Assembly: GCA_964418415.1 (NCBI GenBank)
Contig: CAYQLB010000001.1
Location: 47,788-111,787 of the forward strand
DNA length: 64,000 nt
Reading direction: 5' to 3'
Origin: CAJBLF01 sp964418415
GTDB lineage: Bacteria; Patescibacteriota; Gracilibacteria; Absconditabacterales; Absconditicoccaceae
Position numbers and translations under genes: made by a program. Positions 53,213-62,503 of this stretch are shown piece by piece (position 1 is the stretch's first letter; each line of letters opens with the position of its first letter). The notes under the pieces are model-generated. The model was not told the DNA's origin. It made no database searches and saw nothing but the letters and a program-made list of their open reading frames with translations.

Positions 53213-54310
53213 TATTTTTTGGCATTCTTTAATGGATTTTATTAATTTAAATGCTCATATTTTCATATCGTTTTCTGTTAGTTTCATGGCACAAATTCTA
53301 ATAAAATTATATTTTTTGTTAATGAATGAATTACTTCAATTTGTAAAAAGTACATTGTTTTTAAATGCTATTTTTTCCAATTTTGATATATTTAAATTTC
53401 ATAAATTTATCCATAAAAAATAACCACCTAAGGGTGTATTAATATTAATATTATTTTTTTTAAAAATATCTACTAGATAATTAATACAGTTCTTGCTTTT
53501 TTTCTTGATCATTCAAATTCAATCTTCAATTCATTGTGTATCACTGAGTAATCTTTCTGCTATATAACAATCTAAAGGAGAATAGCCATAATCAAGCTTA
53601 TTCTCTAAAATAATATTTATTATATCTTTATTTGTCTCAATAAAAGACACCCTCAAACCAGGCATTAAAATTTTTGATAAAGACAATAATCTTATTATTT
53701 TATGCTTTTTTATATTTCATGCTATTTCATATAAAGATGGTAAATGTAAACTATCATTTATTAAATAAGCATATGCATCATCTTCCATACAGTGGACATT
53801 ATATTTAATACATAATGCTGTGATTTTTTTTCTTTCAGTAATATTTAAACACTTTCAATCCGGATTATTTAATGTTGGTATAATATACATTCATATATTA
53901 AAACTTTTTTTAGAATATTTAAGCAATGTTTTTTCAAAAAGATCAAAATTAATGTCTCAATATCTATTCCTAGGTATGCAAATAATTTTTATTCAATATT
54001 TTTTGAATATGTCTATAGCATCAGCATATGTTGGTTCATCAATAATCATTATTCCGAATTTAAGTGATTTTACTATAAGTTCTATTCATCATAAAGTTCC
54101 ATTTGTAATTAAACAATTATCAATATGACTAGTTTTTCAACCAAATTTTTTAATGAAGGCCCTTCTAGTCGAAATTAATCAAGCCTTTGGAGAATAAGGA
54201 TAAAATTTTGTTATATCTTTATAATTAAAGCTTAGTTCTTTTCTTAACTTAATAGGAAATAGATCATAAGATGGTTGTCAGTCAGAAAAATTTATAATAT
54301 TTTTATTCAT
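53204..54310 (-). CDS. PLP-dependent aminotransferase, fold type I (LysN/MocR-like)
   Basis: A 368-residue aminotransferase. INFSDGQPSYDLFP is the N-terminal substrate strand, LITNGTLGGIELIVKSL the PLP-phosphate loop, LNNPDGKCL the NPxG turn, MEDDAYAYL holds the PLP ring Asp, and LSLSKILMPGLRVSF the Schiff-base Lys and the carboxylate-binding Arg. It resembles 2-aminoadipate/aromatic aminotransferases without the MocR helix-turn-helix. It would supply or consume an amino acid or keto acid for the cluster. It is convergent with the formyltransferase gene. Confidence 0.82.
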
Positions 54311-54464
54311 ATTAATTATTAATTTATATTAAATAAAGATTTTTCTTGTAATTTCTATCTTTTTTATAAAACTTTATCTTTTTATATATATTTCTTCGTT
54401 TTTCTAGACATTTTGATATATGATTTTGAATAGTTTGAAATAATTTTATTTTTGTATATAAAGA

Positions 54465-54492
54465 TTGAGCAATAATTCGCTCAATTTTTATT
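54465..54492 (+). terminator. Hairpin in the leader of gene 54509
   Basis: ATTGAGC-AATAATTC-GCTCAATTTTTATTTT is a terminator-like hairpin 17 bp before the ATG at 54509. No plus-strand gene precedes it within the gap 54311-54508, so it may be an attenuator for the next gene or end a small RNA. Confidence 0.5.
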
Positions 54493-54508
54493 TTGTAATA
54501 AGTTTGTT

Positions 54509-55729
54509 ATGTGAATGAAATATCAAACATATTATCCATATCCTTTACACGAACATTTTCAGAGTCCATTTTGGGCGTTTTTTGAAGATAAAGAAAATAA
54601 TAAAATCATTGAAGAAATTGCAGATGCGTGGATGAAACCGACTCATTGTATGTATTCAGATAATGCAAAAACAATGTATATGGAGGTTTTAACTCAATCA
54701 AGAATATGACTTTGAACTCAAATAAAAGAAGACTGACTTTATGTAAGTGCTTTGTTTCTGATTTTAAGGAAAATATGAGATATGTTTTTATCAAGATTGC
54801 CCAACAATACCTTTTGAGTTGAAGGATATGATGTTATCGTAGGACTTTTAAAATGATGAATGATACACGAGTATTATACAATAGGCAAAGAATGAGAGAA
54901 AATGATGGATATATTGGATGAACAAGCTAATTTAAAGCGTTGAGGGGTATTAGAAATGTGGAATATGTTAGTTCCTTTTGATATGGAAGAGGTTGAACCA
55001 AGAGGTAAAAATTTAGAGCTTATGAACCTACATTATAAAGCTTTTGATATGGTTAGTAAGTATGCTTATTTGACAGATAAAAAATTGATAAAAAATATTA
55101 TGGAAGATATTGATAGATTGTGTATGCGAGAAAATAATAATTTTAAATTTTCTAAAAAATGAATAGACCTTTTAATGTCTGCTAATTTTGATAAAGATAT
55201 TATAAAGTGATTTAAACAAATTCGTATAAAGAGAAATTTTAAATTTAACATTGGTTTGTTGGTTGCGATTATTACCGCAGTTTATTTTGATGTAGAGCTT
55301 TTTTTATATTATAATCCATATTTGTATGAAATGTGAATTTGTGACAAAGATAATCTAAAATTTGAATACGATAATGCTTATATAGTTATGAATTTTAATA
55401 ATATTATTAAAAGTGTATTTTGTGAACATTGTTTAGAAAAAATGATAGGGGAAACAAAAAAGAAACTAAAAAATGGTAAAAATATAGAAGATAATCAAGA
55501 GCTTATAAAAAAGATGTTTATGGATGTTTGTGATCAATTGGTTTGATTGTGTCCTGATGATATTTGTTTGACTGCAAAAGGAAAAGTAAAAGACAAGAAT
55601 AGATATAAAGAGATTGAGGAAAAGATTCCTTTTGGTCAAATATGATTCAATAAATATTCCTGAGATAAGCAAGACATAAATTTTACGATTGAAAAAGATT
55701 TGAAAGCGTATAAGAAAAAAGTAAAATAA
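54509..55729 (+). CDS. Hypothetical protein of the mobile element
   Basis: A 406-residue protein starting MGMKYQTYYPYPLHEHF (start 54509, or the second ATG at 54515). It is helical with aromatic-rich stretches (HFQSPFWAFFEDKENN), a few hydrophobic segments (IGLLVAIITAVYFDVELFLYY) and scattered cysteines including CEHCLEKM. No family is recognised. It lies between the metabolic cluster and the recombinase and is probably a replication, mobilisation or phage-like gene of the element. Confidence 0.6.
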
Positions 55730-55740
55730 ACACACGCTCC

Positions 55741-55812
55741 TAAGTAAGGGGAATTTTACTAGGCTGGTCTTTCAATGCCCAATAGCTTTGGGAGAAAGAA
55801 GTAAAAGCCTAA
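55741..55812 (+). ncRNA. Structured leader with nested hairpins
   Basis: TAGGCT pairs with AGCCTA, TCTTTC with GAAAGA and CCCA with TGGG (55769-55812), giving a long interrupted stem-loop. It is preceded by CCTAAGTAA/TTACTAGG. It occupies the whole gap before the 44-residue gene. It could be a regulatory RNA, an origin or a recombination site; no known family matches. Confidence 0.4.
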
Positions 55813-55815
55813 CAA

Positions 55816-55950
55816 ATGACAATAGAAAAAGCAAGAGAGATCTTGTGATCAGCTTATGATGTTCTTGATGATGCAAAAATCCTCAAGCTCATAAAACTCT
55901 TTGAATCTATTAGCTTAATGCTTATAGAAAAGGAGATGTCTGATTATTAG
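55816..55950 (+). CDS. Small helical protein (44 aa)
   Basis: MTIEKAREILGSAYDVLDDA..., a 44-residue amphipathic helical peptide with one TGA glycine. It follows the structured leader by 3 bp and is followed by a good terminator. Small proteins of this type are common next to plasmid recombinases or rep genes. The function is unknown. Confidence 0.5.
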
Positions 55951-55964
55951 ATTCTTGTATTGAA

Positions 55965-55992
55965 GTCGCATTCTTTATGGATGCGATTTTTA
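55965..55992 (+). terminator. Terminator after the 44-aa gene
   Basis: TCGCAT-TCTTTATGG-ATGCGA followed by TTTTTATTTT. Confidence 0.75.
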
Positions 55993-56035
55993 TTTTGATT
56001 TGATTTTTTGATAAAAATAGATATATTTAGCTCAA

Positions 56036-56062
56036 ACTAGTATAGTACATATAAATACTAGT
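56036..56062. promoter_or_regulatory. Inverted repeat upstream of the serine recombinase
   Basis: ACTAGTAT, an 11-bp spacer and ATACTAGT form a perfect 8-bp inverted repeat 28 bp before the recombinase ATG. It may be an autoregulatory operator or recombinase binding site. Confidence 0.45.
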
Positions 56063-56089
56063 CTATAACTATATTATTTATCTATTTCA

Positions 56090-57802
56090 ATGGTTTGAGG
56101 TATGAAAAAACAAAGCAGACTCGCAAAAAATTCTCTTAAAAACTTTGAATTTGATGGGAAAAGAGTTGTAAAGAGAGAAGATCCTAGACCTACAGAGTTT
56201 AGGGCTGTTGTGTATTGTAGAGTTTCGGGAGACAAACAAGTCAAAGAATGATTCGGCTTGGAGGGACAAGAAAAGCTATGAAGGGAATGGTGTAATAATC
56301 AAAAGCCACCTATTGAGGTGGTAAAGGTTTTTAGAGAAGAGTGAGAATCGGGGAATAATAAGATTCGTCCAGCTTTTGAGAAATGTGTAGAATTTTTGAA
56401 GGAACAAAATAGCAAATATATCAAAATCACTCATTTTGTTTGTAGAGAATTGAGTAGAATTTCAAGACCTGATTTGGATGATGTTGGATCTGCCTTTGAG
56501 ATGGAAAATAAAATTAAGCAATATTGAGTGGAAATAGTAGATATTACCTGATGAACAAGAGATGGTACAAATGAAGAAAAACTTATGAAACATATTCAAT
56601 ATGCTTTTGCTGGATATGATAGAAAGAGAATAGAAAAGCTTTGTCAGAATGGTAAAAGATGAAGGTTGTTGGATGGATACCGACCATTTTCTTTTGTCCC
56701 TATGTGATACAAAAGGACAATGCTGGATAAAAAATGATATTTTGATGAAATAGATTGGGATGTTGCAGGGATACTTAAACAATGATTAGAATTGTTTGCA
56801 AATGATCCAAATATGGGACAAATGCAATTGTATGATTATCTTATTAAAAAAGGATTAAAATCTCCTACGGGCGGAAAGGTATGGAAAAGCTATATAGAAA
56901 AAATGCTACAACTTCATAGATTGTATTTTTATGCTTGATATTGTATTTATCCAGCTTGGGATATAAATGAACTTATTGATGGTAGGCACGACTGATTTAT
57001 TTCTTTAGAGATAGCAGAGAAGATTAGAAACAAAATTTTGAGATGAAATAAACCAGCAAAATGACTTAGAGAAGATGATGATTTCATGCTCAAACAGATC
57101 ATTACTTGTAAATGATGTTGAAGAAAATTGACAGGGTGGACTACAGTCAAAAAGAAGACAGGAGTTTGATATTCTTATTATGGTTGTCAGTTAGAATGAT
57201 GTCCTGAAAGAGATCATGTTCCAAAACAAAAACTAGAACAGCAAGTTATAGATATGATTAAATCAATAGAATTTCCTCCTGAAATGATGGAATTATTTGA
57301 CCAAACTTTGTTGAGTGTTTGGTGATGAAAAGAAAAGGATTGGGGTAAGGAAGTAAAGGCAAAGGAGAATAGAATAAAATTTATTCAATGAGAAAAGACA
57401 AAGATAGAACAGTATTTATTGAGTGGAAAAGGTAGTGTTGATCTACAAACAAAAATGGATGAGCAATGGGCAGAACTGAATGAGGAGGAAAAGATACTCC
57501 AAGAACAAATTGATAATGAATCAATCGCTAAGATAGACAAAAATAAGAGATTAAAAAAAATAAGAGAACTTATCAAAAGTCCCTTAGTTTTCCGAGAGCA
57601 AGGAGATAGGTCACTAAGAAAGCAACTTGTAGAAGTTCGATTTTGAGATTGTTTATGCTATTCAAAATCTCAATGACTTCAAACCTCTGATTCTCCAGTT
57701 CTTTACAATGTTTTGTATGATTTGAAACATAATTATTCCCTTTATTACCCAGAGGGGGACTTGAACCCCCACGACCTTACGGTCACCAGATTTTGAGTCT
57801 AG
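56090..57802 (+). CDS. Large serine recombinase (site-specific integrase), 3' end overlapping tRNA-Leu
   Basis: The frame encodes a large serine recombinase: catalytic S46 in VVYCRVSGDKQ, REEGESG and SRISRPDLDD in the resolvase domain, GYWPFSF with a CGA-encoded Trp at residue 198, the recombinase domain, a zinc ribbon beginning CKGCGRKLTG at ~340 with GCQLEGCPE, and a C-terminal coiled coil. With TGA=Gly the frame passes 57646 and continues to TAG at 57800, reading the tRNA-Leu gene antisense (PEGDLNPHDLT). The last ~30 residues are thus tRNA-derived, suggesting the gene's 3' end was joined to the tRNA by integration. Start 56090, or the ATG at 56102. Confidence 0.85.
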
Positions 57803-57829
57803 CATGTCTACCAATTCCATCATCTGGGC
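57746..57829 (-). tRNA. tRNA-Leu (anticodon CAA)
   Basis: Class II tRNA on the minus strand: acceptor GCCCAGA/TCTGGGT, anticodon stem CTAGA/TCTGG with loop CTCAAAA (anticodon CAA), a variable arm TGACCGTAAGGTCG and T arm GGGGGTTCAAGTCCCCC. CCA is not encoded. Its 3' end faces the serine recombinase gene, whose frame overlaps it; tRNA 3' ends are classical attachment sites. Confidence 0.93.
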
Positions 57830-57955
57830 GTGTAGTTTGGTTGTGAGTATTTACGAAAATCTCATCAAAAATCAATTGATTTTATCCTATATTTCCATAG
57901 ATATTAAGAGATGATTCTTTTTCATCATATTTTTATACGGTAATTCGATCGAATC

Positions 57956-58363
57956 ATGGATCTGAATAAGGTAATGATTATCGGAAGAGCTACGAACAAT
58001 CTGCAGGTAAAAACTATCGAAAGCAGCTGAACTTCTGTTGTGAACTTTACTGTTGCAACCAACAGAAAATTCAAGAATAAGGAGGGTAATGTGCTAGAAG
58101 ATGCAGAATACCACAGATGTGTGTCTTACGGTAAAGGCGCTGAAGTATTGTCTAAGTATCTGAATAAGGGTAAGAGAATCTACATTGAAGGTAGATTGAG
58201 AACTAGGAAATGGCAAGACAGTGAAGGTAAAGACAAATTTTCTACAGAAATTATCGTTGACAATTTTATCTTCTTGGATCCTAAGGGACAGGGAGGTGAA
58301 GATGATCACATCTTAGAAAATCCTGAGCCAATATTGCCTGAAGATGATGATGTACCATTCTAG
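57956..58363 (+). CDS. ssb: Single-stranded DNA-binding protein
   Basis: A 135-residue OB-fold SSB: MDLNKVMIIGRATNN, FTVATNRKF, YHRCVSYGKGAEVLSKYLNKG, YIEGRLRTRKWQDSEGKDKF and the acidic partner-binding tail ending EDDDVPF. One TGA glycine near residue 25 (ESSGTSV) splits the frame under the standard code. It coats ssDNA in replication and repair. It stands next to tRNA-Leu, just outside the accessory island. Confidence 0.93.
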
Positions 58364-58518
58364 GATGATTGATGAACTGTTAAAATGTTTCAATGTTTAA
58401 TTGCTGCAATATGGGCATTTTTACATTTAGGCATTTTATCATTTGGATATCGTATATGTTGATACTTATCCGTACGTTTTGAGGTATCAGTGTTTTTTAG
58501 ACTAAATTAGCTATTATT

Positions 58519-59103
58519 ATGACATTTAAGACAAGATTAAAATATATACTTTTGGACATTTTTGATATGATGTCTTTTCTGATCTTTGTAGGGTGAATAG
58601 TTTTGTTTATTAGATTTTTTGTTGCTAACCCTTATACGGTTGTTGGTGCTAGTATGTCTCCTACGTTCGAAGAAAATGATTTTATTATCGTCGATAAAGT
58701 AACTCCAAGATTTAATGAACTTCAGAGGGGTGATGTTATTGTTTTCGTTCCTCCTGGTAAAAATATTCCTTATATCAAAAGGATTATTGGATTGCCTGAT
58801 GAAGTAGTAAAAATCAAACGTAGTGCTGTTGAAGTGTGTAAAACAGAAAATGACATAGAACAGTGTACTACACTTCCTGAACCATATTTACCATGATCTC
58901 TTGCTACGGAAGCGAGATGTGGTATCAGTGAATTTGAAGTGAAAGAATGATTTTTCGTTATGGGAGATAATAGAGGTTTTTCTACTGATTCTCGTTGTTG
59001 TTTTGGACTTGATTGTTATGAATGATCTACATATGAAGTACCTTATGATCATATTATCGGTAAAGTGTATCTCAGATTTTTTCCTCACTTTAAAACCTTC
59101 TAG
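58519..59103 (+). CDS. lepB: Signal peptidase I
   Basis: A 194-residue membrane peptidase that removes Sec signal peptides. One N-terminal helix (FLIFVGGIVLFIRFFVANP), the catalytic Ser in GASMSPTFEENDFIIVDK, Lys in YIKRIIGLPDE, and MGDNRGFSTDSR (box E). TGA glycines include the one in EVKEGFFVMG. It has an unusual Cys-rich stretch (RCCFGLDCYEG). The only LepB in the window. Confidence 0.93.
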
Positions 59104-59128
59104 TATGTTTTATCTTTAGTGTGTTCTT

Positions 59129-59707
59129 ATGAAAATATTTTCTAATTTCGACACTAAGTTGAGAGAAACAACTTTCTTGGAATATCAAGAAAGATATGGT
59201 GTTGATAATGTCTTATGTTTTTGAAGAAGTAAATTGTATTATATTATTAAAGTTGCTCTTCCGTTTATTCTATTGCTCTTTATTACGATTTTTGGTTTGA
59301 TTTTTTTCTATAAATGGTTGGGTGGTGATTATTTTGCTTATCTTCTTACTGCTATCATTATCATAAATGTCGTCTTTATCTTTCCTGTTATTGGTAAATA
59401 TATCGACTATAAAATGGATTTCATTATCGTAATCCCTCATGCTATCATGATGTATGAACAATGAGGAATATTCAAAAGAAACGTTTCCACTATTAGTGCA
59501 CAAAGCATCAAAAGTATATCAATTAAAAAGTCCTGACTGCTTTATAGTATATTTGATAATGGAGATATCATTATTCTTACCGAAGGTGATACAGAACGTA
59601 ATGGAGAAATTATGCTTCGTCGAATTCCGAGACCTGAAAAAAGAAAAAATCAGATAGTCAAGATTGTTGGAATTGATCTCCAAGCAAATCAGAATCCAAA
59701 AGCATAA
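59129..59707 (+). CDS. Membrane protein with PH-like domain
   Basis: A 192-residue protein: two membrane helices (IIKVALPFILLLFITIFG; FAYLLTAIIIINVVFIF) followed by a beta-rich cytoplasmic domain (FIIVIPHAIMMYEQGGIFKR, SIKSISIKKSGLLYSIFDNG) like bacterial PH domains. Similar in plan to the gene at 36118. TGA glycines at the domain junction. It lies 25 bp after lepB. Confidence 0.65.
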
Positions 59708-59732
59708 TATTTATATCATACTCTATTTGCTT

Positions 59733-60086
59733 ATGAAACATGAACAAGAAGCACCAACTATTCCCTATGATATTTATGAATCTCCGCAAGAGATTGTCAT
59801 TCTTTTGCCGCTTGGTGGTGTAAAGAAAGAAACGTTAAAATTACAGATTAAAGAATATAGACTTGTCATTACTGGCGAGAGAATCAAACCCAAAGTAAAA
59901 GATAATCTTATTTCTCTTAAGGAAGAATGTTATCGAGGACCTATCAATCAGATTATCGACTTACCTCCACAGGTATATTTTGACAAAATTCATTCGAAAT
60001 TAACACCAGACAATACGCTACAAATTGTAGTTCCCAAAGCATTGATTCCAGAAAAAATCAAATTGGAAGTAGAATATGATATATAG
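59733..60086 (+). CDS. Hsp20/alpha-crystallin-type small heat-shock protein
   Basis: A 117-residue protein with the alpha-crystallin core: YDIYESPQEIVILLPLGGV, LKLQIKEYRLVITGER, and the conserved end HSKLTPDNTLQIVVPKA (the family's A.l.nGvL.i..pK). The N-terminal arm is short. It prevents aggregation of unfolded proteins. The start at ATG 59733 overlaps no neighbour and lies 25 bp after the upstream stop. Confidence 0.85.
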   Translation: MKHEQEAPTIPYDIYESPQEIVILLPLGGVKKETLKLQIKEYRLVITGERIKPKVKDNLISLKEECYRGPINQIIDLPPQVYFDKIHSKLTPDNTLQIVVPKALIPEKIKLEVEYDI

Positions 60087-60110
60087 AAAAAGGTCCGACA
60101 AGCTGGACCC
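60087..60110 (-). terminator. Terminator of the O-antigen-ligase-like gene
   Basis: On the minus strand GGTCC-AGCTTGTC-GGACC followed by TTTTTC. It lies 64 bp past the stop at 60175. It also abuts the hsp20 stop, so the two genes converge on it. Confidence 0.7.
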
Positions 60111-60174
60111 ATAAAATTGGACAAAAATTAACTAAAGGTAGTTGTGGGTACAGCTATTTTTTTCAATCATTCGA

Positions 60175-61479
60175 CTATTCTTTGGGCAATTTTTTGTCGA
60201 TATATATAGATAAATACCCTGTGAGTATTCATCGTATCACAAAGAAAAGATAGTTGACCATACTATCTTCGAACACATGAAGAAATATTCCCATGATAAG
60301 TAATGTAAAGAAACCTATATTCAGTCCTTGCCGAATAAAATAGATACTTTCTTTGTTTTGGATATGTTTCTGGATTCTTTTTGCTAGTCGGATGATGTTC
60401 AAAATGACTATCGATCGTATAAGGAAACCTATCGTACCAATATCAAGCATCAGTTGTATATAATAATTTTCTGGTAATATCGTACCGTTGTGATGGATGG
60501 CTGGTCATGACGTTCAGAGTCCGTAGCCGCCTGGCTGTTTCAGTACGTATGCTATGCTGCCGAATTTCGCTTGTATATGGCCGATAGTTGAACTTCATTT
60601 CAAAATACTTAGTCCTACTATTCCTGCTAGAGCTAATACACATATCCCTATGGCTATTTTTTTATGTTTTTTGATCCGCTGGATATTTACCAAAGCTAAT
60701 CCTATGATACCCCCGATATATGCTGTTCTTGAAAGTGTCATGATGATAGCAGCTATCCGTATGGTGATGATTATTGTATTTAGTATCGCTTGTTTATTTG
60801 CTGTAAAAAACGATTTGATCGAAATAAACTTTTGTCTGAATACTACCATAATCACTGGTAAAAATGCGATCAAAAAATATCCATAGTTATTTGGTCCTGC
60901 AAAGATACCTTGTCGTCTTAACGTTCATTGGTATCCGGTAAGATAGTAGATTGGAGGCTTGTCGCCGAAAGTGAAGTCTTTTAGTGGTCAGTAGCCAATC
61001 CAGTGAAAAAAATCAGGGAGGATTAATTTGGTTAGTTGTCGTACAAATCCTATGATGACAATGATAACGAGTATATAGACACATTGACGCAAAAACATTG
61101 TGAAACGTTCTTTATTTTTTGCATACGCTAATGTGTATCCTATGTATGCTGCTGTAAAGAAAATGATGAGATATCGTAATCCGTATTTGATTCCTATAGC
61201 TATATCGTATCGCGATTTTCCTATCCACTTGGAAATGCCTATACTAAACAATAGAAGCACTCATAGTGCGATGAGGGGATATTTTCGTGTAGAGAAAAAT
61301 CTTTTACATTGTTTGATATTCGTTATCACAACTGCAAGGACAAATAGTATTCGTATACTATCTCTTGTCATGGATATCACTTCTTGATAGTTTCCTCAAA
61401 ATATCCCATAACAGAAGATTGTTACGATAATATGGTAGAGAATTATATAAATGAGAAATACTTTTAAGAACCTTAGCAT
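60175..61479 (-). CDS. O-antigen ligase / Wzy-like polymerase family membrane protein
   Basis: A 434-residue, ~10-helix protein. The hallmark large periplasmic loop region is present: FGDKPPIYYLTGYQGTL, RRQGIFAGPNNYGYF, then SRTAYIGGIIG and the late GLGTSGPAIHHNGT with conserved His, as in the Wzy_C (PF04932) family. It transfers or polymerises polysaccharide on lipid carriers. It is divergent from a family 2 glycosyltransferase and near a pyruvyltransferase-like gene, so together they form a surface-glycan locus. Confidence 0.82.
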
Positions 61480-61578
61480 CAATGATGAGATGAGAGGTGA
61501 TAAATGATAAATTTTTTTATATGAGTTTGTTGAGTAAAAACAAGTTGAAACTTATTTGGTAAAAGATACATTTCATAT

Positions 61579-62454
61579 ATGAAACTTAGTGTAGTCATCC
61601 CGACAAGGGGAGATCAAAATATGAAAAACATTACTCAATGTCTTGCAAATCAGACATTTAAGGATTTTGAGGTTATTTTTGTTGTAGACAAAAAAATCGA
61701 CACTGACTCCAAAATTCATGATACATGAAATATTCACTATATAACTACATTAACCAACACTATTCCCCATAACAACGCTAGTGCATTGAGAAATCTCGGC
61801 ATCAATGAAGCAATAGGTGAATTTATTCAATTGATGGATGATGACGAATGGTTCGAGGATGATTATCTTGAGAGATCTTTGGCGTTTTGGAATCATTATC
61901 ATACCAAATTATCCAAGGATTTTGTTCTTACGCCTACCTTGATGTATAGAAAAACTGGACATATCCAGAACCAAGGATTTTCTCATTTCAATTATGTATT
62001 ATCTAGACCTATCCCTCAGATATTGGGAATTAAAGAACGAGACTATATTCAGATGTATTCGGGAAATTCTTTACTTGCTCCTGCATATATCTTCAAGAAC
62101 ATTCTGTTTGATGAAAAGATAGATTTCGTTTATGAAGACTTGGATTTTACGTATAGGATTTATCATGCAGGACATCCGATTGTCGTACTTCGTGATCTCC
62201 GTATTTATCATATGGAAAGGGATAAAACAGTATTGGAAAATGCTCGAGTAGCGAATGAATACGCTGCATATAGGAAAGCGAAACATAGAATGCTCTTTGT
62301 AAAAAAATATGCGACATTGTTTCAAAAAATACAATTCTATCTGATTGGATTCCGAGGACAGCCACTTCGACTCATCATCAAAATACTTAGATTCGCTCCG
62401 ATGAAGGAAAAACGAACGCTTATTTGAGCACTTATTCGTGGAACTTTTTCTTAG
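61579..62454 (+). CDS. Family 2 glycosyltransferase
   Basis: A 291-residue GT-A enzyme: LSVVIPTRGDQNMKNI, CLANQTFKDFEVIFV, NASALRNLGINEAIGEFIQ and the metal-binding LMDDDEWFEDDYL (DxD). The acceptor region YSGNSLLAPAYIF and the YEDLDFTYRIYHAG motif (ED...R) are typical of GT2 transferases. The C terminus has an amphipathic, basic end. It adds a sugar to a surface glycan. Its CGA codons are not informative. Confidence 0.88.
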
Positions 62455-62503
62455 TCCGTAAGGTCTATAAAGTCGAAAGTCTATAAAGTCGAAAAATTAA
62501 TTT

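Noticed and set aside
42279..56039. 11-bp direct repeat AGCTCAAACTA at 42279-42289 and 56029-56039 as att sites
   Set aside because: Too short in AT-rich DNA to be significant, and it would leave the recombinase outside the excised segment.
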